A stretch of 64,000 nt of DNA from Micavibrio_A sp964539025 (GCA_964539025.1 CAZIFA010000005.1:124001-188000); one strand, 5' to 3'; positions 16,944-26,566 are shown, counted from the first letter of the stretch. A program made the numbers and translations. Notes: generated by a model not told the origin, from the letters alone.

Positions 16944-18029
16944 ATGAGTGACACCGAAACCGCAAATATGAGCGCCGAAGAGAAGGCGATGATGGAACAG
17001 TGGGGCGCGGAAACCGACGCTGCTCCTGCTGATGCAGGTCCTCTTGGCGAAACGTCCACGCGCATTCTCAATCAGGACGAGATCGACTCCCTTCTGGGGT
17101 TTGACGACGATCTGGTGGGCGGGTCCGAGACTTCGGGCGTTATGGCCCTTATCAATTCTGCGATGGTCAATTACGAGCGTCTGCCGATGCTCGATATCGT
17201 GTTCGACCGTCTGGTGCGTTTGATGTCTACGAGCCTTCGTAACCTGACATCCGATAACGTCGAAGTATCATTGGACAACGTATCGACCGTGCGTTTCGGT
17301 GATTACATGAATTCCATCCCGCTGCCCGCCATGCTTTCAGTGTTCAAGGCCGAAGAGTGGGACAACCACGGTTTGATGGTGACGGATTCCGCGTTGATTT
17401 ATTCCGTCGTCGATGTGTTGCTCGGCGGACGTAAAGGAACGCCAGCCATTCGTGTTGAAGGACGCCCATACACGACGATAGAGACAAAGCTCGTCGAGCG
17501 TATGGTGCAAGTATCATTGTCCGATCTATCTTCTGCATTCGATCCGCTTTCTCCGGTGTCGTTCAATCTTGACCGGATGGAAACCAACCCGCGTTTCGCG
17601 ACGATTTCACAATCCGGCAATGCCTGCGTTCTGGCACGCCTGAGAGTCGACATGGGCGATCGCGGCGGGCGCATCGAGATTATTATCCCGTACGCAACGT
17701 TGGAACCTATCCGCGAATTGCTGCTCCAGATGTTCATGGGGGAAAAATTCGGACGGGATTCCATCTGGGAATCCCACCTGACCAAGGAATTGTACCAGAC
17801 CGAAGTGCAGTTGCAGGCTGTGCTTGGCGAGCGCACGGTCCCGCTTCGCGAGATGCTCAACTGGAAAGTCGGCACCAAAGTGTTTTTCAACACGCGGCCT
17901 GAGGATGAGTTGGAGTTGCGTTGCGGCCAGTTCCCGATGTTCAAGGGACCCGTCGGACAGAAGCAAGACGGTATTGCCGTCCGCATAGAGAAATATATCC
18001 CGCCCAAGCCGATGGATGAGGAGCTTTAG
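16944..18029 (+). CDS. fliM: Flagellar motor switch protein FliM
   Basis: A 361-residue switch protein. The N-terminal LNQDEIDSLLGF is the CheY-P binding segment; the middle CheC-like domain and the C-terminal SpoA domain (LNWKVGTKVFFNTRPEDEL region) follow. FliM sits in the cytoplasmic C-ring and reverses or stops rotation when CheY-P binds. fliG and fliN are not in the window. The next gene starts 3 bp after its stop. Confidence 0.94.
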   Translation: MSDTETANMSAEEKAMMEQWGAETDAAPADAGPLGETSTRILNQDEIDSLLGFDDDLVGGSETSGVMALINSAMVNYERLPMLDIVFDRLVRLMSTSLRNLTSDNVEVSLDNVSTVRFGDYMNSIPLPAMLSVFKAEEWDNHGLMVTDSALIYSVVDVLLGGRKGTPAIRVEGRPYTTIETKLVERMVQVSLSDLSSAFDPLSPVSFNLDRMETNPRFATISQSGNACVLARLRVDMGDRGGRIEIIIPYATLEPIRELLLQMFMGEKFGRDSIWESHLTKELYQTEVQLQAVLGERTVPLREMLNWKVGTKVFFNTRPEDELELRCGQFPMFKGPVGQKQDGIAVRIEKYIPPKPMDEEL

Positions 18030-18032
18030 CGC

Positions 18033-18641
18033 ATGAATTTCGCCCTTGCCATGGATATCAGCATTCTGGTTCTTTTGGCCGCGACCGTGTTTCTAGCGTT
18101 TCGCCTGACGATGAGCTTGCGCCATTTTAAGGAAAGCAGGTCGGAGATGGAAGGGCTGGTCAACCGCCTTACATCCAACATAGACAAGGCCGAGCGCGCC
18201 ATCGGCGGAATGCAGAACGCGGCGCGCAATGCTGGTAAAGAGCTTGATGAAATTATTAGCGATGCCAAGGCGTTGTCGGACGAACTTAAGTTTATGAATC
18301 AAACAGGCGACAGTCTTGCCAACCGTCTTGAAAAACTGGCGGAGCGCAATCGTGAACTGGTCGATAAAATCGAAGGAGCAGGGGGGCTTGGTTCTCTTCC
18401 TTCATCTTATCATGAGCCGACAAGCAGGCCTGCGGCTAAACCCACCTCCAAGCCCGCGAACACATCATCGGAGCCGTCCGGTTTCGCTATCCGTGACCGT
18501 GAATACAGCGAGGGTCTGGATGACGAGGATCTCGACTTCGAATCCGAAATGGGGCAGTTGCAAAGCCAAGCCGAGCGCGAATTGTTCGAAGCGTTGCAGA
18601 CCAACAAGGACCGCATTCGTAAAGCTGGGACCACGCAGTAA
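18033..18641 (+). CDS. DUF6468 membrane-anchored flagellar-locus protein
   Basis: A 202-residue protein with an N-terminal transmembrane helix (about residues 8-24), a coiled coil rich in Glu/Lys (about 30-115), and a Pro/Ser-rich linker. Proteins of this layout, annotated DUF6468, lie between fliM and motE in many alphaproteobacteria. Function is unknown; linkage suggests a structural or accessory motor role. Its stop overlaps the start of motE by one base (TAATG). Confidence 0.65.
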   Translation: MNFALAMDISILVLLAATVFLAFRLTMSLRHFKESRSEMEGLVNRLTSNIDKAERAIGGMQNAARNAGKELDEIISDAKALSDELKFMNQTGDSLANRLEKLAERNRELVDKIEGAGGLGSLPSSYHEPTSRPAAKPTSKPANTSSEPSGFAIRDREYSEGLDDEDLDFESEMGQLQSQAERELFEALQTNKDRIRKAGTTQ

Positions 18642-19456
18642 TGAAAAATCTTGCCGGATTTCGCATTCTTCCAGTTCTGATGGTGATTGCCGCCATCTGT
18701 TTTGGCGTACGGTTTTCGCAAGTCATGGCCGAGGTGTATAAACGCACGGCGGGGCACGAAGAGGCGAGGTATATCAGTAATGATGAGCTTGCCGCCATGG
18801 AGACCTCCGCGGGCGAAGCGCCTGCCAAACAGCCGTCTTCGGCAGAGTTGAAAGATTCAGCGACGCCGCCCGAAGCACCGAAGGTTGAAGAAAAGAAGGA
18901 AGAAACAGCCGCAGCTACAGCCCCGCCGCCGGGAAAACCTGTGATAGAGCCGCCATCGCTGGGCAAGCCGCCAAAACCCAAAACGGGTGCTAACTGGAAA
19001 GCGGCGGACGATCTGGACGATGAATATTCCGATGTGAAGATGGAAATGTTCGCCGATCTTTCCAAGCGCCGCAAGGATCTGGACGCCAAGGAGAAAGAGT
19101 TGGTCATGCGCGAGGCGCTGATCAAGGCGGCGCAGGCGGAGTTGACGCAAAAGACCGACGAGTTGACCCAGATCAAGGCCGATATCGAAGCCCTGCTCAA
19201 AAAACAGACCGAACAGGAAGACCAGCGCATCGCCAGCCTTGTTAAAATATACGAGGGTATGAAGGCCAAGGACGCGGCGCGTATTTTTGATTCCCTCGAA
19301 ATGGACGTACTTTTGCAGGTCATGACCAAGATGTCAGAGCGCAAATCTGCGCCGATCCTTGCCGCCATGGATCCCGCGAAGGCGCGCAGCGTTACCATTC
19401 TTCTGGCCGAGCAGAACAAGCTGCCCGAGATGCCGCCTCTGCCGGTGCCCCAGTAG
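18641..19456 (+). CDS. motE: MotE-like flagellar protein (MgtE N-like domain)
   Basis: A 271-residue protein: N-terminal signal anchor (about 7-28), a Pro/Glu/Lys-rich stretch, a coiled coil (about 145-200), then a C-terminal domain with KIYEGMKAKDAARIFDSLEM and VLLQVMTKMSERKSAPILA, the MgtE-intracellular-like motif of MotE. In Sinorhizobium MotE is a periplasmic chaperone of MotC. No motB or motC is present here, so the partner must be elsewhere. Confidence 0.75.
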   Translation: MKNLAGFRILPVLMVIAAICFGVRFSQVMAEVYKRTAGHEEARYISNDELAAMETSAGEAPAKQPSSAELKDSATPPEAPKVEEKKEETAAATAPPPGKPVIEPPSLGKPPKPKTGANWKAADDLDDEYSDVKMEMFADLSKRRKDLDAKEKELVMREALIKAAQAELTQKTDELTQIKADIEALLKKQTEQEDQRIASLVKIYEGMKAKDAARIFDSLEMDVLLQVMTKMSERKSAPILAAMDPAKARSVTILLAEQNKLPEMPPLPVPQ

Positions 19457-19524
19457 TAATACGCCTGTAAGGCTATCTTTTCCGTCATATTTTTAGGGTG
19501 TAAACTTTTGTTTGTTGCGCCGCG

Positions 19525-19539
19525 TTAGAATTCGGTTAA
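19525..19539. promoter_or_regulatory. Near-consensus CtrA site upstream of cheY
   Basis: TTAG-N7-TTAA, seven of eight specified bases of the CtrA full site, 73 bp before the cheY start in the 155-bp gap after motE. Confidence 0.35.
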
Positions 19540-19611
19540 CCAATTTGCGGGATACTGAATAAATTCAAGGCTAACAAAGTCCAGAAACGACTTTTAAAAC
19601 AGGAGATTACA

Positions 19612-20007
19612 GTGAGTGTCGACAAGAATATGAACGTGCTGGTGGTGGACGATTACCAGACCATGATCCGCATCATCAAAAACCTTCTCAAGCAACTGGG
19701 GTTCAACAATGTCGACGAGGCGACGACGGGTCAGGGCGCGCTCGACCAGATCAACGCCAAGCAATACGGACTCATCATTTCCGACTGGAACATGGAGCCT
19801 ATGTCAGGACTCGATCTTTTGAAGACCGTGCGTTCGACGCAGGGCAACGACAATATCAGCAAGGTTCCGTTCATCATGGTCACGGCAGAAAGCAAGACCG
19901 AGAACGTGATCGCCGCGAAGCAGGCGGGCGTAAACAATTACATCGTCAAGCCGTTCAACGCGGAAACGTTGAAGACCAAGATCGCCGCTGTCATCGGTGA
20001 TTTCTAA
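19612..20007 (+). CDS. cheY: Chemotaxis response regulator CheY
   Basis: A 131-residue single receiver domain. The acidic pair is in VVDDYQTM, the phospho-acceptor Asp in LIISDWNMEPMSG, the conserved Thr in VTAES and the Lys in VKPF. Phosphorylated CheY binds FliM. It starts at GTG with AGGAG seven bases upstream. cheZ follows after 27 bp, so the locus carries both signal and its phosphatase; no cheA or receptors are in the window. Confidence 0.92.
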   Translation: MSVDKNMNVLVVDDYQTMIRIIKNLLKQLGFNNVDEATTGQGALDQINAKQYGLIISDWNMEPMSGLDLLKTVRSTQGNDNISKVPFIMVTAESKTENVIAAKQAGVNNYIVKPFNAETLKTKIAAVIGDF

Positions 20008-20034
20008 GCTGTTCAAATTCTTTTGGGGAGGCGC

Positions 20035-20640
20035 ATGATGCCTAATACGCCAAGATACGGCCGCGGCCAGGTGATAGAGATCATAAATTCGGTCATCGAC
20101 AAAATGGATACCGGCAACGGGCACAGCCGCGATGTGTTTTTGCATCTGGCGGAGCTTGCCGAGATTATCGACTCCTTGAAAAAGAATATCTCTTCGCAAA
20201 AGCCCGAGCATGTGAAAACGTCGCATATTCCCGATGCGAACGACGAACTGGGCGCGGTCGTGACCGCCACCGCCGAAGCAACCCACACGATCATGAGCCT
20301 GTGCGAGGATATTCAGGCGATTGCGGGCGGGCTGGATGACGGTGTGCAGCAGAAGATCAATGATAAGACCATGCAGATTTTTGAAGCCTGTTCGTTTCAG
20401 GACATTACCGGCCAGAGAATCAAGAACGTCGTTGGAACGCTCGCCCTGATCGAGCAGAAGATCGATAACATCATGGCGACGCTGGGCGATACGGTCGGAC
20501 TCAAAGCATCCGCTGCCAAGCATGAGAAAGTCGTATCGATCAATGACGATAAAAGCCTGATGAACGGCCCGCAGATGGCGGGCAAGGCGATGCTACAAGC
20601 TGACATAGATAAGCTCTTAGCTGAGTTTGATAAGCAGTAA
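20035..20640 (+). CDS. cheZ: CheZ-like protein phosphatase
   Basis: A 201-residue helical protein with EACSFQDITGQRIKNVV, the CheZ active-site helix in which Asp and Gln dephosphorylate CheY-P, and a C-terminal ADIDKLLAEF peptide that resembles the CheY-docking tail. ATGs at 20035 and 20038 both follow GGGGAGG. Partner cheY is immediately upstream. Confidence 0.82.
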   Translation: MMPNTPRYGRGQVIEIINSVIDKMDTGNGHSRDVFLHLAELAEIIDSLKKNISSQKPEHVKTSHIPDANDELGAVVTATAEATHTIMSLCEDIQAIAGGLDDGVQQKINDKTMQIFEACSFQDITGQRIKNVVGTLALIEQKIDNIMATLGDTVGLKASAAKHEKVVSINDDKSLMNGPQMAGKAMLQADIDKLLAEFDKQ

Positions 20641-20795
20641 GTGCTTAGTAGTGAGTTATGAGTAGCGAGATTTTCCTAGCTACTGACTACTCGCAACTAA
20701 ATCCTATAATAGGACAAATGAACATCCCGTAAAAACCCCTTGATATCCTTGGCCGTGCGCTTGTCCTTTTAAGGGGCGTGTGGCAGGGTTTTACC

Positions 20796-23700
20796 ATGCT
20801 ATTCCTGCGCTTTTTCATGATCTTATGTGCGATTGCGGGCGTTGTTTGTTCAACGCCATCGCATGCACAGGACAAGGTCGCCGTGCGCACGTCCGCAAAC
20901 CAGGGATATGAACGGCTGGTTTTCCAGTGGCAAGCGAAGCCCGAATATTCGATTTCGAAAGAGGGCGGGCGGATTTTGGTGCGGTTTTCCAAAGCGGGCG
21001 CGCTGGACATGGCGGGTGTCGCGGCGAACGCCAATATCAAGAAAATCGAGGCGCTGTCCAAAGATGGTGAGGCGCTGCAGGTCGCGGTGAGCATTCCCGA
21101 CGGCAGCAAGTTTCGCGATTTCACCGTGCAGAACAAGATGATCATCGATGTGTATGATCCTGACGGCGCGGTGAAGAAGACGGAAGAAAAGCCGGTTGCG
21201 CCTGTGGCCGAAAAACCTGTGGCAGCAGCGCCGAAGGAAGAGCCTGTAAAAGAAGCGGCAAAAGGTGATTTTACGGTTAAGCCCGCGCCGAGTGAAGAGG
21301 CCGCGCCCGTTCATCCTGTCGAGGCGGCGAAAGTTGCGGCGCCCGCGATAGAACCGCACGCCATCACCCTGACCAGCACGACGAGCACAGGCATGGCGGC
21401 GTTTGTGCGCAATGGATGGTTATGGATCGTCATCGACGCGATGGATTTGCCGAATGCGCCGAAAGTCGAAGGACCGCAGGCGGATAAATTGCCCGCGCTG
21501 GAAAAAATCGAGATCGAAACGGGCGTGGCATACCGGATGGATTTGCCCGAAGGTATGAACGTGTACGGCGAAGGCGGCGGGCTAAGCTGGAAAATCCTTT
21601 TGATGCAAACACCCAAGCCTAAACAAATAGAACCCGTCAAGCCGTTGGAGCAGGCGGATGGCACCCCTGCAAAACTCGTTTGGCCGCTCAAGGATATGCG
21701 TACAATTCTGACGTTCACGGATCCGGCAGTGGGTGACACGATTACGGCGGTGACAGCTATCCACGCGGCGCAGTATACCGGACCGGCGCGCAACTATGTG
21801 AATTTGCGCACGCTCAACAGCGCGATAGGCCTTGCGTTCGTCGCCAAGTCTGACGATGTAACGGCGGAAAAAACCATAGCAGAAGTCAGTGTAGGACGTC
21901 CCGGCGGGCTTGCGTTATCAAGCGCGAAAGACGTGGCCTCGGAACAAATCCGCCAGGCGATGGCGGAAGAGAAAAAGCCTGTCGAAGAAAAACCTGCTGC
22001 TGAAAAAGCCGGGGAGGAAAAGCCCGATGAAGAAAAGCCGGATGAGCAGGTCAAAGATATGGCCCTGACCGAAGAGCCGCCGGCCCAAACCGAAGTGGAG
22101 CATGTAACGCCAGAGCCTGTGGTTGCTGCGAGCAAGGATGAATTGTCCAAGGCGACCGAAGAAAAACCCACGGGCAATAATATCTATAACTTCGCGCGGT
22201 GGGAAATGGGTGGCATTCCTGCGCTGGAAAAAAACCTGCATGTGATGATGGTAGAAATTTCCAACAAGAAGGAGGATGCGCGGAACGAAGATATTATTAC
22301 CATGGCCAAACTCAATCTTGCCAACAATCGCGGTTCGGAAGCACTCGGCCTGCTGCGCATCGCCGTGCTAAAAGTGCCAGAGTTAGAAGATAATGCGGAA
22401 TTCCAAGCGCTTCGTGCCGCCGCGCTGGCACTTTCGAAAAAATACGATGAAGCCATCATCGATTACACCCGCGAAGATTTAAAGAAATACGATGATATAA
22501 AATACTGGACGGCCTATACGCTCGCGGGGCTTGAAGACTGGAAACAGGCGATCACCGTTCTGCCCAAAAATTTCGAAGCGATTGCGCAATATCCGCGTGA
22601 ATTGCGTACCCCCATGGCGCTGGTGTTCACCGAGATCGCGCTGCGCGGTGCCGATGTGCCAAGGGCCGCACGTATCATGAAAATTCTGGAGCCGGAAAAA
22701 GGCCATCTGCCGTTGGCCTATAATTCCGCGTGGAATTATCTGCAAGGTGAGGCGGAACGTCAGGCGGGACATGCCGACAAGGCCATCGCAATCTGGGAGC
22801 CGCTGGTCAAAAATGGCAAGGATGATTTGTACCGTGCGAAAGCGGGTTTATCACTGACCAAGTTACAACTTGATCAGAAAAAAATCACGCCCGAGCAAGC
22901 CATTGATCGTTTGGAAGGTTTGCGTTACGCGTGGCGCGGGGACGAACTCGAAACACTTATCAATTTCCGTCTTGGCCAGATTTACGTCGAGAACAAAGAT
23001 TACCTGAAAGGTCTTACGGTTCTGCGCAACGCCGAAACGCTTGCGCCTCGCGAGGATATAGCCAAGGAAGTTGCGGATTACATGACGCGAACATTCCGCG
23101 AAGTGTTCAACAATGATCGTTTGAAGGCCATAACACCGCTCGAAGCCATAAGTCTGCATGAAGAGTTCAAGGACCTACTACCCATAGGTGAGGAGGGGGA
23201 TCGTTTCACCGAAAAATTGGCCGAGCGTTTAGTGGATGCGGACCTTTTGGGCCGCGCCGCGACGTTGCTGGAATATCAGGTGAACAACAGACTAAAGGGC
23301 GACAAGAAAGCGGAGATTGCTATTCGTTTGGCCGCGATACGCTTGCTGGACGGCAATCCGGAAGGTGCGCTGCGCTCGCTGGAAATCGCGCAGGATACGC
23401 TGGATAAACTTAGCGGCAAGAAACCCGCCGTGGCCGATATCAAGCCGGAAGATTTGAAACCCGAAGCGGGGGAGGCGGCGGTGCCTGCGCCTAAAGCCGA
23501 GGAAGCAAAAATCGAAGCCGCCAAGCCAGTCGAAGAAGCAAAACCTGCTGAGGAAGTAAAGCCCGCGCTGGAAACGGCCGATCCGGAAAAACAGCGGCAG
23601 ATTTACCTGTTGAAAGCGCGTGCGCTGTCGATGAAAAAACAGGTCGATGAGGCGATGAAGATTTTAGAAGCGATGCCGCTCGATTCCGATGTCAACCGTC

Positions 23701-24215
23701 TGCGCACGGATATTGCGTGGACGGCGGGACGCTGGGAAGAGGCGGCGATGGCGCTGAACGATCTGATCGTGGCCGAAGATATTTCGCCCAAGCGCCCGCT
23801 CACCGATTATCAACGCGATATCATCCTCAACCGCGCAATCGCGCTCAATCTTTCAGGGAATCGCGTTGCGCTGGCCAATGCACGGGAAAGATTCAACGCG
23901 CAGATGAAAGATACGGCCAAGGGGCAAATGTTCGAAGTGGTCACGCGTCCGCGCAAGCCCGATATGATCGGTAGCCGCGAGGCGATCGATTCCATGATTT
24001 CTGAGATCGATTTGTTCAAGGGCTTCCTCGATAGCTACACCAAGACCGAAGGGGCAAAGGACGATGTCAAAGAACCCGTAGCGGTGAAGGAGCCTGTGCC
24101 TGCGGAAGGCACGAAGTCTGCTGACGCGAAGGCTCCCGAAGCAGAGAAGAGCGTGACGAAATTACCCGAAGAAGAAAAGGCGTCTGAGACCGCCGGACAA
24201 AAACCAGCGCATTAA
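20796..24215 (+). CDS. Large secreted TPR protein of the flagellar locus
   Basis: A 1,139-residue protein. A signal peptide (residues about 1-25, ending SHAQ) precedes a beta-rich region (about 26-125) that resembles an AMIN-type domain. Three long Lys/Glu/Pro/Ala-rich linkers (near residues 130-185, 390-460 and 890-930) separate it from a helical repeat region with TPR-like pairs, and the last 60 residues are again low-complexity. The overall plan recalls FimV-type peptidoglycan-binding scaffolds. I choose ATG 20796, with AGGG seven bases upstream, over GTG 20778. Location after cheZ suggests a polar or flagellar periplasmic role; this is inference. Confidence 0.6.
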   Translation: MLFLRFFMILCAIAGVVCSTPSHAQDKVAVRTSANQGYERLVFQWQAKPEYSISKEGGRILVRFSKAGALDMAGVAANANIKKIEALSKDGEALQVAVSIPDGSKFRDFTVQNKMIIDVYDPDGAVKKTEEKPVAPVAEKPVAAAPKEEPVKEAAKGDFTVKPAPSEEAAPVHPVEAAKVAAPAIEPHAITLTSTTSTGMAAFVRNGWLWIVIDAMDLPNAPKVEGPQADKLPALEKIEIETGVAYRMDLPEGMNVYGEGGGLSWKILLMQTPKPKQIEPVKPLEQADGTPAKLVWPLKDMRTILTFTDPAVGDTITAVTAIHAAQYTGPARNYVNLRTLNSAIGLAFVAKSDDVTAEKTIAEVSVGRPGGLALSSAKDVASEQIRQAMAEEKKPVEEKPAAEKAGEEKPDEEKPDEQVKDMALTEEPPAQTEVEHVTPEPVVAASKDELSKATEEKPTGNNIYNFARWEMGGIPALEKNLHVMMVEISNKKEDARNEDIITMAKLNLANNRGSEALGLLRIAVLKVPELEDNAEFQALRAAALALSKKYDEAIIDYTREDLKKYDDIKYWTAYTLAGLEDWKQAITVLPKNFEAIAQYPRELRTPMALVFTEIALRGADVPRAARIMKILEPEKGHLPLAYNSAWNYLQGEAERQAGHADKAIAIWEPLVKNGKDDLYRAKAGLSLTKLQLDQKKITPEQAIDRLEGLRYAWRGDELETLINFRLGQIYVENKDYLKGLTVLRNAETLAPREDIAKEVADYMTRTFREVFNNDRLKAITPLEAISLHEEFKDLLPIGEEGDRFTEKLAERLVDADLLGRAATLLEYQVNNRLKGDKKAEIAIRLAAIRLLDGNPEGALRSLEIAQDTLDKLSGKKPAVADIKPEDLKPEAGEAAVPAPKAEEAKIEAAKPVEEAKPAEEVKPALETADPEKQRQIYLLKARALSMKKQVDEAMKILEAMPLDSDVNRLRTDIAWTAGRWEEAAMALNDLIVAEDISPKRPLTDYQRDIILNRAIALNLSGNRVALANARERFNAQMKDTAKGQMFEVVTRPRKPDMIGSREAIDSMISEIDLFKGFLDSYTKTEGAKDDVKEPVAVKEPVPAEGTKSADAKAPEAEKSVTKLPEEEKASETAGQKPAH

Positions 24216-24224
24216 TTTATCGGT

Positions 24225-25049
24225 TTAAAGATCGGGGCGGGCGAAGTAATGCGTATCCTGCATCCTGCATTCGTGTTTAAACCCAAGTTGTTCAAACATG
24301 CGCACCATATGCTGCGGAGTGACGTTCGAGCCTGTCAGGTCAGGGTGATGAAGTTCTATGGCCACCTGATGGCAGGTATCGAATGATTGCGGATCTTTTT
24401 CCAATATAAGAATTTCAGCGCCTTCGGCATCGCATATCAGCGAATATCCCCGCCTTGCCGTATCAAATTCACGCACGACCGAGGACAGGGAGCGGACCGG
24501 TACGCCGATTGTCGATTCAAACATACCTGTCTTTAGGACGTTTTCAAGGCCGGAGGAGAGGTTGTTGCGCGGGACAAAATTCTGAAGTTCGCCCTCTTTT
24601 GTAACCGGAATGCCGATGGCGGCGGGCATGATATGAATGTTCCGGCCAATGAAGCTATCCCCCAGATTGCGTTTCAACGACGGGATGGAAAGGGAATTGG
24701 CTTCGATCGCAACATATGTTCCGCCGGATTCCAGTTTTTTATCGCAGGCAAAGCGAGACACGTAACCGATATTAGCGCCGATTTCGATGATCGTGTGATC
24801 CGGTCTGAAATGTCTGCGTAGGATTTGAGTTTCCGCATATTCGTATTCTCCGCGTCTTAACGCGTCAATGTCGATCTGATTGAATTTTCCCGGAATAAAA
24901 AAGCCACCATTGTCGGGCGTCTGGATGTAGTCGGGCTGGCTCAGGGCGCTCTGGGCGGCGGCAACCCTTCTAAACGGCTTGATAAGGTAGCGTGCGATGT
25001 TGGCGACTGTCATGAGAGGCAAGGTAAGCCGGAGGGCAAAATGCGTCAA
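24225..25049 (-). CDS. FkbM family methyltransferase
   Basis: A 274-residue protein with the SAM-binding segment TIIEIGANIGYVSRFA (about 91-106), YVAIEANSLSIPSLKRNL, and SLICDAEGAEILILEKDP, all typical of FkbM methyltransferases that O-methylate sugars or small molecules. It trails fliP and an AIG2-like gene on the minus strand and converges with the TPR gene (9 bp apart). A role in glycan or flagellin glycan modification is possible but not shown. Confidence 0.8.
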   Translation of the reverse strand: MTHFALRLTLPLMTVANIARYLIKPFRRVAAAQSALSQPDYIQTPDNGGFFIPGKFNQIDIDALRRGEYEYAETQILRRHFRPDHTIIEIGANIGYVSRFACDKKLESGGTYVAIEANSLSIPSLKRNLGDSFIGRNIHIMPAAIGIPVTKEGELQNFVPRNNLSSGLENVLKTGMFESTIGVPVRSLSSVVREFDTARRGYSLICDAEGAEILILEKDPQSFDTCHQVAIELHHPDLTGSNVTPQHMVRMFEQLGFKHECRMQDTHYFARPDL

Positions 25050-25093
25050 TAAAAGTCTGTAAGTTATTGTTTTTAATGTGCTGTTGCCATTGG

Positions 25094-25450
25094 TTAATCA
25101 GGGTCTCTTGCGTCGACATAAGCCCAGGCTTTTGTGCCGGAGGAAAGTTTCACTTCGACGCGTTTATAGGCGTTCACTTCATATTTATCGGCTCTCATCA
25201 GCTCTTCAAACGTGATTTTTAGGACGCTGCCTTTGACTTCCTCAAACGGGTTTTTCGAACGGCGGATGATCGGGTGTTCGGCTTTGCCGCTGATCCGCAC
25301 GACTTCGGGGTCGTCGATTTTGACCATCGCGTTTTCGTAGCCGGGCAGCAGATCGGGTGTAGTTTCGAGCTTGCGGCCGAAGGTCGATAGCTGGACGGCT
25401 TCGAGTTGCAGCGTGCCGTAAGAGAAAAGATTTTGTAGTTTTTCTTCCAT
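25094..25450 (-). CDS. AIG2/gamma-glutamylcyclotransferase-like protein
   Basis: A 118-residue protein with LFSYGTLQLEAVQLSTFGR near the start, the YGTL glycine loop of the gamma-glutamylcyclotransferase fold, then beta strands including VLKITFEELMRADKYE, where the Glu matches the catalytic acid position. Substrate is unknown. It starts 4 bp after the fliP stop and may be cotranscribed with fliO-fliP, an unusual partner for export-gate genes. Confidence 0.75.
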   Translation of the reverse strand: MEEKLQNLFSYGTLQLEAVQLSTFGRKLETTPDLLPGYENAMVKIDDPEVVRISGKAEHPIIRRSKNPFEEVKGSVLKITFEELMRADKYEVNAYKRVEVKLSSGTKAWAYVDARDPD

Positions 25451-25454
25451 GATG

Positions 25455-26264
25455 CTACCCCGCCGGACTGCCGGGAACCGAGTTAAAGCTCTGGATCAGC
25501 GAGCCGCAGATCAGATACCAGCCATCGACCAGCACAAAGAATATAATTTTAAACGGCAGCGAGATCATGACGGGCGGGAGCATCATCATACCCATCGACA
25601 TCAGGATGGAGGCCACGACCATGTCGATAATGACGAACGGCATGAAGAGCATGAAGCCGATTTCGAACGCGCGGCGGAGTTCGGAGATCATGAAGGCGGG
25701 GATGAGGACTTGCAGGGGCACATCGGCCTGAGATTCAAACGGGCCTTCTTTGGATAGTTCTGTGAAGAGGATCAAATCCGTTTCGCGCACATGTTTCATC
25801 ATGAATTCGTGGAACGGTGCGACGGTGCGATCGAACGCCTGCATTTCATCGATTTCGGCGTTGATGAGCGGCTGCACGCCGTTATCGTACGCGGCTTTGA
25901 GTGTTGGCGTCATGATGAAGAAGGTGAGGAACAAAGCGAGGCTGACCATCACGGTGTTCGGCGGGGTTTGCTGAATCCCCATCGCAGTGCGTAAAAAGGA
26001 AAGCACGACGATGATCCGCGTGAAGGATGTCATCATGATGAGGATAGAGGGTGCAAGGGAAAGAACGGTGAGCAGGGCCACCATCTGGATGATGCGGCCG
26101 GAGACGGTTCCGTCTTCTTGCGCGCCGAGGTCTAGCGTGATGGCTTGCGCGAAGGCGGAATGAGTCAGTGTGAAGAATGTTACGGCAGCGGCCAGCAATG
26201 CAAAAAGCCATATCCATTTTCTGGATTGCTTCGCTGCGCTCGCAATGACGGTGCTATTTGACAT
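25455..26264 (-). CDS. fliP: Flagellar export gate protein FliP
   Basis: A 269-residue inner-membrane protein with a cleavable signal-like segment (about residues 17-38, ending SAFAQA) and four transmembrane helices. TSFTRIIVVLSFLRTAMGIQQTPPN is present (split across the first helix), as is the C-terminal MLPPVMISLPFKIIFFVLVDGW. FliP with FliQ and FliR forms the export gate. ATG at 26264 overlaps the fliO stop. Residues 6-14 (VIASAAKQS) are encoded by a REP palindrome. Confidence 0.93.
   Translation of the reverse strand: MSNSTVIASAAKQSRKWIWLFALLAAAVTFFTLTHSAFAQAITLDLGAQEDGTVSGRIIQMVALLTVLSLAPSILIMMTSFTRIIVVLSFLRTAMGIQQTPPNTVMVSLALFLTFFIMTPTLKAAYDNGVQPLINAEIDEMQAFDRTVAPFHEFMMKHVRETDLILFTELSKEGPFESQADVPLQVLIPAFMISELRRAFEIGFMLFMPFVIIDMVVASILMSMGMMMLPPVMISLPFKIIFFVLVDGWYLICGSLIQSFNSVPGSPAG
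26223..26249. repeat. REP-like palindrome inside fliP coding sequence
   Basis: GATTGCTTCGCTGCGCTCGC and the following AATGAC are the recognisable half of a common REP-like unit; GTCATTGCGA, its other orientation, appears at 26541-26550 just outside fliO. The unit is read in frame as fliP residues 6-14. Confidence 0.65.
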
Positions 26265-26529
26265 CGCTTTTCTTGATATTGGTTTCGACCACAGTTTCCC
26301 CGTTTCCGCCGAGGATGACAAGATGCTCCACGCCGTCGCGGGCGAGTAATACCGCTTTTCGGCGGGGATCGAGCGGGAGGATTTCGATGATTTTCAAACG
26401 GCGTTTGTCGGGCGGCGTCATGGCGATGTTGCCAAGATTGAGGCGTTTCAAAATCAGCGCCAGCCCGCCCATCAGTCCGAGGACGAAGGCAAGCGCGGCG
26501 ACGAAGCGGATATAGTCATGGAGTTCCAT
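26254..26529 (-). CDS. fliO: Flagellar biosynthesis protein FliO
   Basis: A 91-residue protein: one N-terminal transmembrane helix (about 8-27), then a basic cytoplasmic beta domain with LKIIEILPLDPRRKAVLLAR and HLVILGG, the FliO pattern. FliO assists FliP complex assembly. It overlaps fliP by 11 bp. GGAAC-type upstream sequence is weak, but family match and coupling support the start. Confidence 0.85.
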   Translation of the reverse strand: MELHDYIRFVAALAFVLGLMGGLALILKRLNLGNIAMTPPDKRRLKIIEILPLDPRRKAVLLARDGVEHLVILGGNGETVVETNIKKSDVK

Positions 26530-26566
26530 GGGGGTACATTGTCATTGCGATCGACGTTCTGCAAGA

